In this document: piece after piece, positions 51,217 to 60,586 of the stretch | How the letters are laid out: every line of letters starts with the position of its first letter | Numbering within the stretch: the stretch's first letter is position 1 | Assembly: GCA_016699405.1 (NCBI GenBank) | Contig: CP064972.1 | Location: forward strand, 496,001-560,000 | DNA length: 64,000 bases | Direction: 5' to 3' | Source of the DNA: Holophagales bacterium | GTDB taxonomy: Bacteria > Acidobacteriota > Thermoanaerobaculia > Multivoradales > JAGPDF01 | Translations under genes and position numbers: made by a program | Notes under the pieces: generated by a model | The model's database searches: none | What the model saw: the letters and a program-made list of their open reading frames with translations, nothing else | Told to the model about the DNA's origin: nothing

Positions 51217-51524
51217 GTCGTCGGCCGGTCGGTAGATCCTCGACCCCCAGATGCTGGAAGACCCAAGGCGGTTGGTGGGGTGCGCCTGGGCCACGAGTCC
51301 TTGTTGCAAGATCGAGTGAGGAGGCCGCTCTCGAGTCTGGCGGCCCAGAGGCGCTCGAACGGACCCCTCGAAGCAACTCCCGCCGTCAGGCACCGCGGGT
51401 GACACTCGGTGCGAGGGCCGCTACTCTGGGCTCGGCCAGGATTCGAGCTCGGTGGGGCTGGCGCTACCGGTTCGGGCGTCCAGCGCCACCCCCGCGGGTG
51501 CACCGCTCACGCGCCAGCTCCAGT

Positions 51525-54065
51525 TCAGGGGGTGCCCTCGGGCGGAGCTGCCAGGGTGAAGGAGAACGTCGCGCCGCGGTCGATCGCTCCCTCGGCGCGC
51601 ACGGTCCCGCCGTGCCGGGTCACGATGCGCTTCACGAGAGCGAGGCCGATTCCCGTGCCTTCGAACTCGGCAGCGGAATGGAGGCGTTCGAAGACGCCAA
51701 AGAGCTTGTTCAGGTACCGCGGGTCGAAGCCGACGCCATTGTCCTTGACGTAGTACTCGTTCCCGCCGGCACCAGGGCAAGCACCGACCTCGATGTGGGG
51801 AATGGCCCTGGGCGCGCTGTACTTGAGCGCGTTCGAGAGGAGGTTTTGGAGGACCACGCGGATCAGTGCGGGGTCGCCGAATGCATCCGGGAGCGGGGCG
51901 ACCTGGAGCTCGATTCTGGAGCGCTCGCCCGTAGGGATGAGCTCGGCCAGGACGTCGCGGGCAAGGGCGTTCATGTCGAGCCGGGCCCTGGAGAGCTGGG
52001 CGCGACTCGAACGGGACAAGGTGAGGAGGTCGTCGATCAGCTGACCCATTCGCGTGGCATTGGTGCGCAGCGAACGCAGCAGCTGGGTGCGTTCGTCTTC
52101 GACCGGCGTGCCGCTCAGCTCTTCGAGCAGCGAGGCGTAGCCGTGAATCGCCCGTAACGGAGCGCGAAGGTCATGAGAGACAGAGTAGGAGAAGGCCTCG
52201 AGCTCGCGCACGGCCTCGGCGAGCTCCGCCGTGCGCTGCTCGACGCGGTTCTCGAGCTCGGCATTGATCCGTCGCAACTCGTCTTGGAGGTCGCGTCGCT
52301 CGGTGATGTCTTGGGAGGTTCCACGCAAGCCGACGATCTGGCCGGTCTCATCGCGCTTGGCTTCGCCGCGAGCCACGATCCACTTCGTTTCTGGAGTTGG
52401 ATGGGCGAGCTCGAGATCCACCGTGTAGGGTTCGCCGCGTTCCATGGCGCGCCGGACGAGCTCGTCGAGCAGCGCGGCGCTCGCCGGGGTGTAGGCCTGG
52501 AGGTGCTCGAGGTAACTGGGAGTTGGAAGATCGGGGTCGAGCCCGTAGATGCGGTAGTACTCGGGAGACCACCAGATCGTGTCCGTCATGGCGTTCCAGT
52601 CCCAGCTACCGATCCGCGCGAGCCTCTGAGATTCGTTGAGCTGCGCCTCGTGTCGGCGCAGGGCGGCCTCGGCTTGCTCTTTCTGCTGGCGGGTGCGCAG
52701 GGCCGCGATCCCGAAAGCCAAGTCAGCCGCCAGCTCCTCCAGGACCCCCACCTCGGACGAGTCAAATGCACCCGCCGTGGCGGAGTAGATGCTGAGCGTG
52801 CCGAGGACCTCGCCGCCGGCAACCAGCGGCAAGGCGATGATCGACTGATAGCCACGCTCGAGCGCCGCTTCGCGCCATGGGGCGAATCCTGGATCGTTGC
52901 TTAGGTCGTGGAGGATGCAGGGCCGCTGCGTGCGCACAGCGGTGCCGGTAGGGCCCCGACCGCGCTCGTCGTCTGCCCAGGTCCCGCGAGCCGCCGCGAG
53001 AAAGCCGGAGTCGAATCCGGCGTGGGCGATCGGCCGGAGAGCCTGGCCTGGACCCTGCTCGGGAAGGCCGGCCCAGGCCATGCGGTATTCGCCGATCTCG
53101 ACAGCCACCCGGCAGATCTCCGCCAGCAGAGCGGTCTCATCGGTCTGGTGGAGAAGAGCCTGATTGGCGGCGTTGACGAGCCGCAGCGCCCGGTTGACTC
53201 GCGCCAGATCCGCTTGGGCCTGTTTGCTGTGAGTGATGTCGAGCGCTGCCGAGATGAGACACGGCTCGCCGTCGATGTCGACCCTCCTGGCGGCGTCGAG
53301 AACCGGTACGAGGGTCCCGTCCTTGCGGCGCAGGGTGGTCTCGAACGCGCGAACCTCGCCGCTCCTGCTCAACTCGTCGACGAAGACCGCCCGGTCCTCT
53401 GGTTGTGCCCAGATCGACAACTCGCCGGTACGCTTGCCGACGGACTCCGCGCGGGTGTAGCCAAGAAGTCGCTCATAGCTCTCGTTGACTTCGAGAATCC
53501 GGCCGTCCGAGAGGCGGGTGAGGGCCATCAGAAGCGGCGAGACACGAAAGGTCGTGGCGAACTTCTCCTCGGATTCCCGCGCTTCGCGGTCGAGGCGACG
53601 CTGCTCCGTGATGTCGCGAAGCGTCGCAACGACGGCGACGATCTGGCCAGTGGTGGATGACCTGACCGCTTCGGAGTTGGAGGAGATCCAGACGCGGCTG
53701 CCGTCAGGGCGTCGCAAGCCCAACTCGACATTTCGCTGCGCGCGCCCGGTGCGCAGCGTCACCGCCACGGGGTGCTCGTCGGCGCCGAAGGGGCAGTCGT
53801 CGTCCCGAAGGGGGTCGGCTGCCCGAAAGAGGTCCTCCGGGGGCTGAGCAAGCAACTCGGCTGCCGACCGGCCGAGAATTCGTTCAGCGGCGGAGTTCAC
53901 CAGAGAGATCGTGCCGTCCGCCTCCTGAACCAGCACCCCTTCATCCAGCGCTGCGACGATCGAGCGCAGGCGTTCTGGAGCGTTGGTTTCGGTCGTGGCA
54001 TCCCCCAGGTCCCGTGCCCCGCTTGCCCCCGATCTTCCCTGCAGTCGTTCCTGACGGTCGGCCAT
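51525..54065 (-). CDS. Multi-PAS/GAF hybrid sensor histidine kinase
   Basis: An 846-residue cytoplasmic kinase; ATG 54065 follows GGGGGAGGGGG. Order: PAS (about 30-155: LVQEADGTISLVNSAAERILG), PAS (165-285, with FATTFRVSPLLMALTRLSDGRILEVN), GAF (about 300-450, GVLEELAADLAFGIAAL), PAS (470-590, IGSWDWNAMTDTIWWSPEYYRIYG), coiled coil, then HisKA with the phospho-acceptor in YSVSHDLRAPLRAIHGYASLLEEL, N-box NLLSNALKYS, G1 DNGVGFDPRYLNKLFGVFERLH and G2 GTGIGLALVKRIVTRHGG. No membrane segment and no response regulator gene adjacent, so an orphan soluble kinase, likely redox, light or metabolite sensing. Confidence 0.93.
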   Translation of the reverse strand: MADRQERLQGRSGASGARDLGDATTETNAPERLRSIVAALDEGVLVQEADGTISLVNSAAERILGRSAAELLAQPPEDLFRAADPLRDDDCPFGADEHPVAVTLRTGRAQRNVELGLRRPDGSRVWISSNSEAVRSSTTGQIVAVVATLRDITEQRRLDREARESEEKFATTFRVSPLLMALTRLSDGRILEVNESYERLLGYTRAESVGKRTGELSIWAQPEDRAVFVDELSRSGEVRAFETTLRRKDGTLVPVLDAARRVDIDGEPCLISAALDITHSKQAQADLARVNRALRLVNAANQALLHQTDETALLAEICRVAVEIGEYRMAWAGLPEQGPGQALRPIAHAGFDSGFLAAARGTWADDERGRGPTGTAVRTQRPCILHDLSNDPGFAPWREAALERGYQSIIALPLVAGGEVLGTLSIYSATAGAFDSSEVGVLEELAADLAFGIAALRTRQQKEQAEAALRRHEAQLNESQRLARIGSWDWNAMTDTIWWSPEYYRIYGLDPDLPTPSYLEHLQAYTPASAALLDELVRRAMERGEPYTVDLELAHPTPETKWIVARGEAKRDETGQIVGLRGTSQDITERRDLQDELRRINAELENRVEQRTAELAEAVRELEAFSYSVSHDLRAPLRAIHGYASLLEELSGTPVEDERTQLLRSLRTNATRMGQLIDDLLTLSRSSRAQLSRARLDMNALARDVLAELIPTGERSRIELQVAPLPDAFGDPALIRVVLQNLLSNALKYSAPRAIPHIEVGACPGAGGNEYYVKDNGVGFDPRYLNKLFGVFERLHSAAEFEGTGIGLALVKRIVTRHGGTVRAEGAIDRGATFSFTLAAPPEGTP

Positions 54066-54623
54066 CCCCCCTCCCCCCGGGCCGGCGGAACCTGGTGGGT
54101 AACCAGAAGCCCAAGATCCGACGGCTCGAGCATCCGACGCACGAAGGTTGGTTCTCCGGCGCGGATCGCGTGTGGATTGTGACCAATATTGTACGTCCCC
54201 GGAGATGGCAGGGCTCGAATCTGGCGATCGGTCACCGTGGGTTGTCAGCACTCGGCAATCCGGTTCCTCGAGGCAGGCGAGCTCGAGGCTGAGAAGGCAA
54301 GGCTCCCGGTCGCTTCCGAACCGGTGCTCGCCGGGCGCGAAGCGAAGGCGAAGGGCAGGAGCGGGATGCGGTGAGGTCGGCCAGGCCGTCGCGGGGGGCC
54401 AAGCAGCCAGGGACAACGGCAGGGGAGGAGCCGAGCCGGTGGCGACGTCTCGTTGAGTTGCGCCAGCGAGGGAGCTCGTCACGCCATCGCTGGCAGAATC
54501 ATGGCAACCACCCGGGGAATGAAAGCGCCGTTGGCTTCGAACGAAAGAATGACGGACCGCGAGCCGGAGGTTCTTCGCGGTCCGTCGAAGGGCGACAATT
54601 CGCCCGGATTCGATCAGGTGAGC
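54066..54623. other. 558-base intergenic stretch with gene-fragment debris
   Basis: No intact gene is supported. It contains a 20-nt segment CGAAGCGAAGGCGAAGGGCA at 54338-54357 that recurs at 57936-57955, in a plus-strand frame reading ...REAKAKGRSGMR, similar to the tail of the 46.8 kb small protein. The terminator at 54552-54585 belongs to the SBBP gene. Confidence 0.5.
54552..54585 (-). terminator. Terminator hairpin after the SBBP-repeat gene
   Basis: Perfect 11-bp inverted repeat (ACGGACCGCGA / TCGCGGTCCGT) with a 12-base loop, starting about 38 bases past the stop at 54624; on the minus strand it is followed by CATTCTTTCGTTC, moderately T-rich. A stable stem of this kind probably ends transcription. 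Confidence 0.6.
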
Positions 54624-56096
54624 TCAGCGGCGGAGGTTGGTCGACGGGCCGATCAGCGCGAGGTAGCCATCGCACAAGCCCAGAGATTCCGGGGCGGGTT
54701 CGAGCTCGATCTCGCCGGCGATCACCCATCCACCGGCGAGGTTCGAGGCGCTCGCGGTGGCCAAGTCGGTCTGGGAGCCGCCGAGGTAGCTGGCGTAGAG
54801 CAGCGCCTGGCCATTGGCTGAGGTGCGCAGGACGTAGGAGTCAGAACTGCCACCGCCGAAGCCTGATTGCCCAGCATTCGGGCTGACGGGGAGATCGCTC
54901 GAGGAAGTGCTGCCGGCAAGAAGGACGTCGCCCGATGCGTCGATGGCGACGCTCTGTCCGGTCTCTGCGCCGTTGCCTCCGAAGAGGGACGAGAAGACGA
55001 GGGCGGGCTGGGTCAGGTTGAGCCGCACGAGGAAGGCATCACTCGGGCCGCGACGGGTGGCCTGGAGGGGAGCCGCCAAGGGGAAGTCCGTCGACCACGT
55101 CTGTCCCGCGACGACGATGTCCGTGCCGGCTGCCGCGACAGACTGGGCGTAGTCGACGCGATCGCCGCCCAGGTAGCTCGAGAAGACCACCCGGCGGTCC
55201 GAGAGAGCCCAAGCGGCGACGAACGCGTCGTCGGTGCCACGAAGTCCCGACTTGACGAGGGGGAGCACTCCGGGGAAGTCAGGCGACCTGGTGGTCCCCA
55301 CCATCGCCAGGACGCCCGAGGAGGTGAGGGCGGCGCCAGCGACGCTCTCCTCCCCTCGACCACCGTGATAGGTCGCGAAGGTGAGCCCAAGGGCGTTCTT
55401 TCCCGTTTCAACAGCGAAGCGGGCCACCATGGCGTCCGAGGGACCGCGCAAGCTGCGCTGGGTGGGAGCAAAGAGCGGCAGGTCAGGCGAGCTCGTCGAG
55501 CCGACCAAGGTGACCATCCCGGCCGCGTCGATGACCACACCGTTGGCCTGATCGGCCGCGCTGCCGCCGAAGAAGGTAGAGACGATCAGCTGTCCTGCGG
55601 GGTTGAAGGCCGCCAGGAAAGCATCGCTCGCCCCGTTGTTGCAGTTGCCATCCGTACCGCATGTGGCGTCGTAGGTTGACGCGGTCACCGGGAAGCTTGG
55701 CGACGAGGTCGTACCCGCGATCCAGAGATTGCCGCGAGCGTCGAGCGCCAGAGCCGAAGCGGTGTCGATTCCGCTGCCGCCGAGGTAGGTGGAGAAGATC
55801 AGGCTCGTCCCGCTGGGATCGAGCTTGGTCACGAACACGTCGCTGGCGCCGGCAAGCGTCGCCTGCTGCGCATTCGCGACCGGAAAATCGCTGGAGGTCG
55901 TCGAGCCGACGACATAGAGGAATCCGCTGGCATCGGTGAGAACGGCATCGACCATGTCATGGCCACTGCCACCGAGCATGCCGAGGAACTGCTGCTGGTC
56001 TGCTGTGGCAGCAGCGAAGGGACTGAGCAGAAGGGCTCCAAGAATCGTGGCGGCCTTGAGGCTCTGGGTTGTGGGCGGCTGGTTCTGGGTGTTCAT
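54624..56096 (-). CDS. Exported SBBP-repeat beta-propeller protein
   Basis: A 490-residue protein with a signal peptide (AATILGALLLSPFAAATA). It is built from repeats of the SBBP/seven-bladed propeller kind, e.g. FLYVVGSTTSSDFPV, SDVFVTKLDPSGTSLIFSTYLGGSG, NLWIAGTTSSPSFPVT, SDAFLAAFNPAGQLIVSTFFGGSA, six or more copies, forming a beta-propeller. No catalytic motif. Such proteins are exported and thought to mediate binding; this one lacks a membrane anchor and a sorting signal. GGAGG lies 9 bases before the ATG. Confidence 0.9.
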   Translation of the reverse strand: MNTQNQPPTTQSLKAATILGALLLSPFAAATADQQQFLGMLGGSGHDMVDAVLTDASGFLYVVGSTTSSDFPVANAQQATLAGASDVFVTKLDPSGTSLIFSTYLGGSGIDTASALALDARGNLWIAGTTSSPSFPVTASTYDATCGTDGNCNNGASDAFLAAFNPAGQLIVSTFFGGSAADQANGVVIDAAGMVTLVGSTSSPDLPLFAPTQRSLRGPSDAMVARFAVETGKNALGLTFATYHGGRGEESVAGAALTSSGVLAMVGTTRSPDFPGVLPLVKSGLRGTDDAFVAAWALSDRRVVFSSYLGGDRVDYAQSVAAAGTDIVVAGQTWSTDFPLAAPLQATRRGPSDAFLVRLNLTQPALVFSSLFGGNGAETGQSVAIDASGDVLLAGSTSSSDLPVSPNAGQSGFGGGSSDSYVLRTSANGQALLYASYLGGSQTDLATASASNLAGGWVIAGEIELEPAPESLGLCDGYLALIGPSTNLRR

Positions 56097-56352
56097 TTTT
56101 CCGATCCTCCGGGTCTCGGCGGGCTCATCGCCCTGGGTCCGAGAAAACAGTAGGTGGAGGGCTCGGGAGGAAGAATCGGAGAAGGAGCAGGTTCTGTGTC
56201 GGAGGAAGTCCTACAGGCGATCCGCCCGTGTCGCTGTCTTCGATGGAATGGGGCTCGGAAGAGCCGCGAAGGGCTAGGCCAGCTTGCATCGTCGTCGGGC
56301 AGGCGAGCGGCACGCAGCGCTCCCCTCTGTTTGCGGCCGACCGACCCGCCGC

Positions 56353-57621
56353 CTACGGCAAAGCCGCCACGAGGATCTCTCCGGATGCGGCCTTCTCGCG
56401 GGCTCGGAAGCCATAGTCCGTCACGACGAAGAGCAGCCGGTTCTCCTCGTCGATGTCTGCTCGAACCCGGTCGAGGCGGTGGTCCGAGACGAGCGGGATG
56501 AGGAAGCGATCCACTTGATCGTCGTCGACGCGAACAAGCTCGCGCTGGATCTGGCCGTCGACCATCGTTCGCACGACCAAACCGAAGGACTTCTTCCCGA
56601 GCGGCACGATGTCCTCCACGACGCGGCTTGCGCGCTCGAGCCATGCTTGACCTTCGACCCGACTGTTGCTTCCCGTCTCCGGCAGGTCGGGACCATTCAT
56701 GTCGCCGAAGACGCCGAGCTCTGCCAGGTCCCAGCTTTGTTTGACCTTGCCGGAGGTGGAGACGAGTTTCACCACGGGCTCGTAGCCGGGAAAGACGAAG
56801 ACGTCGCCCGCTCGGGAGAAGCGGATCGCCCCGGACCGGGCAAGCCGCGCCTGGCTGACCTTCCGGCGTAGCGTCTTCGATCCCGCCGCTCGCTCATCCG
56901 TAAGCAACGGCTTGAAGCCGGCGGAACCCGAGCCCAGCAGACCTGTCCAGGCGATCACCGAGTCGCGGTTCTTCTCCCACAGTTCTCGACTGGGAACCCC
57001 GAGAATCGCGAGTCGGTCCCCGTCGAGATCGAGGTCCGCGGCACCCCCGCTCGCGTTCCCCCTGCTCACCGAGAGCTGGAAGTCCCCCTGTTCCTGGGCG
57101 GACTCACGAAAGACGAGCCCGCCGCCGCCACCGGCGACGACACGGCCAGCGGAGGCCGCGAGAAACTGCAAGACCGGCGGCAGCTCGTGAACCTGGGACC
57201 TCCCGGGAATCACGAGACGAGGCTTGGCGGCGTTCGCGCGCAGCTCGACCTCCTGGACGCCGTCGACCGCGCGCAGGATGTAGGCAGAAGTCTCGCTCGC
57301 CCAGCGCGCGTCGAGCACCTGCGAGTCGCCAGCCGGGTACCGATAGCGACCGACGACCTCGAGCGAGGGTGACTCGCTCGGGCTCTCTTCGGCAGGAGCC
57401 CCGTCGCCTCCACTTGCTGCGGCCGGTGGCGCGACCGAAGGGGCAGAGCCCGGCGCGAGTACCGGTGCGTCTCCTGAACTGGGGCCAGAAGCGACGCACT
57501 GATACCCGTACAGAGGAAGGGCGAGCCCGACGAGGTACGACAGACTCCGGAGAGGGCGACGAAGAGAGCGGGAAGGCGAGGGGATGGTCTTCTGCACGTC
57601 CACGGGTCGGTCCGAGTCCAT
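56353..57621 (-). CDS. Hypothetical exported protein
   Basis: A protein of 422 residues not recognised. After a basic N-terminus there is one hydrophobic stretch (LSYLVGLALPLYGYQCVAS) that could be a signal anchor, then a Pro/Ala/Ser-rich linker (DAPVLAPGSAPSVAPPAAAS) and a domain with beta-rich repeats (LEVVGRYRYPAGDSQVLDARWASETSAYILR, DLDLDGDRLAILGVPSRELWEKN, GDVFVFPGYEPVVKLVSTSGKVKQSWDL), probably a propeller-like fold. It follows the SBBP-repeat gene by 256 bases. ATG 57621 is preferred but a GTG at 57657 is possible; neither has a good ribosome site. Confidence 0.55.
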   Translation of the reverse strand: MDSDRPVDVQKTIPSPSRSLRRPLRSLSYLVGLALPLYGYQCVASGPSSGDAPVLAPGSAPSVAPPAAASGGDGAPAEESPSESPSLEVVGRYRYPAGDSQVLDARWASETSAYILRAVDGVQEVELRANAAKPRLVIPGRSQVHELPPVLQFLAASAGRVVAGGGGGLVFRESAQEQGDFQLSVSRGNASGGAADLDLDGDRLAILGVPSRELWEKNRDSVIAWTGLLGSGSAGFKPLLTDERAAGSKTLRRKVSQARLARSGAIRFSRAGDVFVFPGYEPVVKLVSTSGKVKQSWDLAELGVFGDMNGPDLPETGSNSRVEGQAWLERASRVVEDIVPLGKKSFGLVVRTMVDGQIQRELVRVDDDQVDRFLIPLVSDHRLDRVRADIDEENRLLFVVTDYGFRAREKAASGEILVAALP

Positions 57622-58191
57622 CTCAGGTCGTCGTTGAAGGCATCTCAAGGTCCCCACGTGCCGTCAAGGGCTCAGGGGTGTTTACGAGATGGAAGCCGGA
57701 GGTGTCACACATTCTCCGGGTCGTCGCCGGTTCCTGCGGGGCGCCCTCCCCGACCAGCGTCGCCTCGCAGGGGGCTTCGTTTCATGGTCCGGGTGAGTCT
57801 GGGTCTTCTCGTACCCTGCAAGGCCCCGTGCCCAACTGCCCGCTCGCCCTGGTGGTTCGCAATTCGGATTGGCGTGCTGGCGTCTCCGACGCTCAAGGGC
57901 TTCGCGAAGGAGCCGGAACGCCACTCCGCCGAGCACGAAGCGAAGGCGAAGGGCAAGAAGTTCTGGGCGATGACAACTCGGGAGAAACCGACGCAGAGCG
58001 TGATCCGACAACCACTCTAGCCCGCGAGGTCGGTCCGAGCGACGGGCTCCCCACGCGCAGATTTCATCCTGGCCGCGAGCCCCAAGGGCTCTCCACCGAG
58101 GCCGATGGTGCGACTGCAGCCGTAGGCATGACGTACGCACGGGCGCGATTGCCGAAGGCGGCGGGGTGAAGGAGTGGGACCACGGCTCGAC
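57622..58191. other. 570-base region with gene debris, no intact gene
   Basis: No intact gene is seen. In a plus-strand frame, 57889-57966 reads TLKGFAKEPERHSAEHEAKAKGKKFW, with GC-rich third positions, aligning with the FKSFVVELERHLAERAAKGKGKGKK end of the small protein at 46763-47158. The similarity is short, so this is probably a truncated copy. Nothing convincing lies at 58021-58191. Confidence 0.4.
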
Positions 58192-58626
58192 CTATCTCCG
58201 GACGGCAGGCAGGGCCATGACTGCCCCGAGCGCGATTCCGAAGAACAGTGTGATGGCGAAGACGACCAAGACCGCATTGTCGAGGCTGAGAACTGAGGTG
58301 TGCCAATTGAACTCGTAGTCGGCACGAACAGGGATTGTGGCGGCCAGATCGTGAGCGCGAGAAAGCGGGATCAGAGACCCGGCGGCCCCAGCAGCCCCAG
58401 ACAGGACGGGCCAAGCCCAGCCGCGGCTGATCACGGCGAGACTGGACACGGCAAGAGTGGCGACGAGCGCGACGGCGAGCGCTAGGTGTGCCGTTCCGTT
58501 GATGCCGGGAGACGTCACCTTGTAGGGATAGCAGTCCACGACTTCGTGCCAAAGGAGGGCGGCTGCGAAGAGGCCGGGGATCGCGGTCAGCGTGAAGCGC
58601 ATGACGGCCTGAGGCTGCCTCGCCAT
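58192..58626 (-). CDS. Small membrane protein of unknown function
   Basis: About 144 residues with four predicted membrane segments: FTLTAIPGLFAAALLWHEVV, LALAVALVATLAVSSLAVI, WPVLSGAAGAAGSLIPLS and VLVVFAITLFFGIALGAVMA. A soluble loop between the third and fourth holds RADYEFNWHTSVLSLDN. Unknown family. The ATG 58626 has GAGG about 10 bases upstream; a second in-frame ATG at 58602 is possible. Strongly hydrophobic, compatible with a transporter subunit or sensor, but no neighbour explains it. Confidence 0.55.
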   Translation of the reverse strand: MARQPQAVMRFTLTAIPGLFAAALLWHEVVDCYPYKVTSPGINGTAHLALAVALVATLAVSSLAVISRGWAWPVLSGAAGAAGSLIPLSRAHDLAATIPVRADYEFNWHTSVLSLDNAVLVVFAITLFFGIALGAVMALPAVRR

Positions 58627-58935
58627 GTTTCGTCGACCTCTACGGAGATTGCATTCCATGTGACCACGTCACGTAAGCCAAGGCGGGGCGTCGGGTCAGC
58701 CTAGCCCCTTGGCCCCTTGCTCGCTGTATTTCGGCGCAGTGCCGGCGCGTGCACGGGCGTTGGCAACGTCTGGTGACAACGTCGGATCCGCGGAGTCGTC
58801 AGGGGGGCCGATCGGCAGGACGCGCTCGAGCAGAAAGGTCAGAGACTGCGGAACGCTTCGCCGAGTTGGCGAACGGCCAACCTGCGCGGTCGCTCGTGTT
58901 GGTCGGTGCCGATCGACGCCGACCGGGCAACCGTC
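58627..58935. other. 309-base intergenic gap, no gene seen
   Basis: Lies between the stop of the aminotransferase gene and the start of the membrane protein gene, both leftward. It must hold the promoter of the latter. I see no open frame with coding character, no clear terminator, only a weak inverted repeat (GGTCGG...CCGACC) near 58900-58930. Confidence 0.4.
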
Positions 58936-60174
58936 CTAACCCAGACGCCGCGCCACTCGGCGGATGCCGTCGATCACCTCGCCGATCGGGGCACCGGCGA
59001 AGCAGAGGCGGAAGAAGCCAGGCTCGGCGATGCGACAGGCGGCGCCGGGGGTGAGGTTCACCCCGGTTTCTTCGAGCAGGCGCCACCAGAGGGCGCGCTC
59101 GGCCTCGCGGGTCGGGGTCGCGAGAGAGCGGCGGAGATCGAGCAGGAGGAAGAAGCCGGCGGACGACGGCAGGAAGGGGATCCTCTCCTCGGTGAGCGCC
59201 GCGGCCACCGCGGCGTACGCTCCCCCGAGCCGCGAGCGCATCGCCGCGAGGTAGTGGTCGACCCAGGTTTCGTCGGCGATCATCTCGCCGAGCAGGAACT
59301 GCGTGTCGCCCGAGCAGCAGGCCCACTCGGCCAGCAGGTCGACGGCGGCGAGGAGAGCCTCGTTCTCGGTGACCAGCACGCCACAGCGCAGACCGCTCGC
59401 CGCGAAGTCCTTGCTGAACGCCCAGACGAGATGGAGCCGCTCCCCGAGTTGCGGGCGCAGGCGCCCGGCGCTGACGAACGGCTTCTCGCCGAAGACCGAG
59501 AGGGCGTAGACCTCGTCACAGACGACGTGCAGCCCGGCGCCTTCGGCCCAGGCGAGGAGCGCCTCGAGCTCGCTTGCCGTGTGCACCCGGCCGAGCGGAT
59601 TGTCCGGCGAGGTGAGGAGCAACGCGCGCACCGGAATCTCGGCCGCGGCGAGTGCGCGGTCGAGCCGGGCCGGCGTGAGGAGGAAGCCGTCGTCGCTCGC
59701 GCAGGGCACCGGGACGATGCGCAAGCCGTCGCGCACCTCGAGATCGAGCCAGAAGCCGGCGTAGCTCGGCGTCGGCACGAGAACCCCCTCGCCCGGATCG
59801 CCGAGGGCGTAGAACAGCGCCTCGAGCACGCTTCCCGCTCCGGCGAGCACGGCGACCTGCCCCGGATCGATCGCCCGGCCGCAGAGGTGCCGGCCGAGCA
59901 GCGCGGCGAGCTGGCGACGGAACGGCATCGCACCGATCATCGCGTCGTAGCCAAGCACGCGCTCGGGAACGGCGCGGCAGGCGGCCATCTTCGGTGCGAG
60001 GACGTCCCACATCAACCGGTTCTCGGCGATGCAGAGCGGTGCGTAGCCGGGCGATCCGACGCGGGCGAAGTGCTCGCGCAGGTACTCGGGCGTCGGCGAG
60101 CGTTCGAGCAGCGCGCGGCCGCGCCGCGCGAGGCCGGAGGAGGGGGCGACGGTGGAATCGTCCATGAACGCCAT
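58936..60174 (-). CDS. Class I/II PLP aminotransferase (ACC synthase-like)
   Basis: A 412-residue fold-type I aminotransferase. Seen: SPGYAPLCIAENRLMWDVLAPKMAA (substrate arm), YDAMIGAMPFRRQLAALLGRHLCG, VLAGAGSVLEALFYAL, PTPSYAGFWLD, LTSPDNPLGRVH, VVCDEVYAL and the Schiff-base Lys in WAFSKDFAASGLRCG. The AENRLMWD and GSVLEALFY features resemble plant-type ACC synthase-like aminotransferases rather than aspartate aminotransferase. Substrate not determined. Two in-frame ATGs (60174, 60165); neither has a good ribosome site. Confidence 0.88.
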   Translation of the reverse strand: MAFMDDSTVAPSSGLARRGRALLERSPTPEYLREHFARVGSPGYAPLCIAENRLMWDVLAPKMAACRAVPERVLGYDAMIGAMPFRRQLAALLGRHLCGRAIDPGQVAVLAGAGSVLEALFYALGDPGEGVLVPTPSYAGFWLDLEVRDGLRIVPVPCASDDGFLLTPARLDRALAAAEIPVRALLLTSPDNPLGRVHTASELEALLAWAEGAGLHVVCDEVYALSVFGEKPFVSAGRLRPQLGERLHLVWAFSKDFAASGLRCGVLVTENEALLAAVDLLAEWACCSGDTQFLLGEMIADETWVDHYLAAMRSRLGGAYAAVAAALTEERIPFLPSSAGFFLLLDLRRSLATPTREAERALWWRLLEETGVNLTPGAACRIAEPGFFRLCFAGAPIGEVIDGIRRVARRLG

Positions 60175-60210
60175 TCTACGGACCGAACGCGCCGCCGACG
60201 GGCGGGGCGC

Positions 60211-60546
60211 TCACCGGAGCGCGGCGACCGCGGCGTCGGTGTCGGCGTAGAAGTCGAAGACGCGGTCGAGGCGGGTCAGGCGCAGGACCTGCTGGACCGG
60301 CGGAGTGCAGCCGCTGAGCACCACACGGCCCCCCTCCTCGACCTGGCGAACGAGCGAGAGCAGCGCCCCCAGCCCGCCGCTGTCGATGAAGGTGACGCGC
60401 GAGAGGTCGATGGCGAGCAGCCGCTCGCCCTGTTCGACCCGGGCACCGATCCGCTTCTTGAAGTCGTCGGCTCCGACCACATCGAGCGCGGCATCGAGGA
60501 CCCGCGCCACCGTGACCCCGTCCTGACAGCTCAGCTCGAGGTTCAT
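60211..60546 (-). CDS. STAS-domain anti-sigma factor antagonist-like protein
   Basis: A 111-residue SpoIIAA-like STAS protein with the phosphorylatable-serine loop FIDSGGLGALLSLV near residue 55, flanked by LAIDLSRV and GRVVLSGCTPPVQQVLRLTRLDRVF. Members bind and release anti-sigma kinases when dephosphorylated. GGAGGGGG precedes the ATG. It lies 40 bases after the glycogen phosphorylase stop on the same strand, possibly co-transcribed; no anti-sigma factor gene is nearby. Confidence 0.93.
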   Translation of the reverse strand: MNLELSCQDGVTVARVLDAALDVVGADDFKKRIGARVEQGERLLAIDLSRVTFIDSGGLGALLSLVRQVEEGGRVVLSGCTPPVQQVLRLTRLDRVFDFYADTDAAVAALR

Positions 60547-60586
60547 CTCCCCCTCCGTGGCGCTCCGCCGGGCCTCCGCCCGGCGC

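Noticed and set aside
50571..51503. Longer minus-strand open frame over the helicase remnant
   Set aside because: Only one frame carries helicase similarity; the longer frame is Arg/Pro/Ser-rich without a domain.
57369..58169. Open frame on the plus strand across the start of the unknown exported protein gene
   Set aside because: Overlaps that gene antisense, lacks a ribosome site, and its C-terminal half is in non-coding debris.
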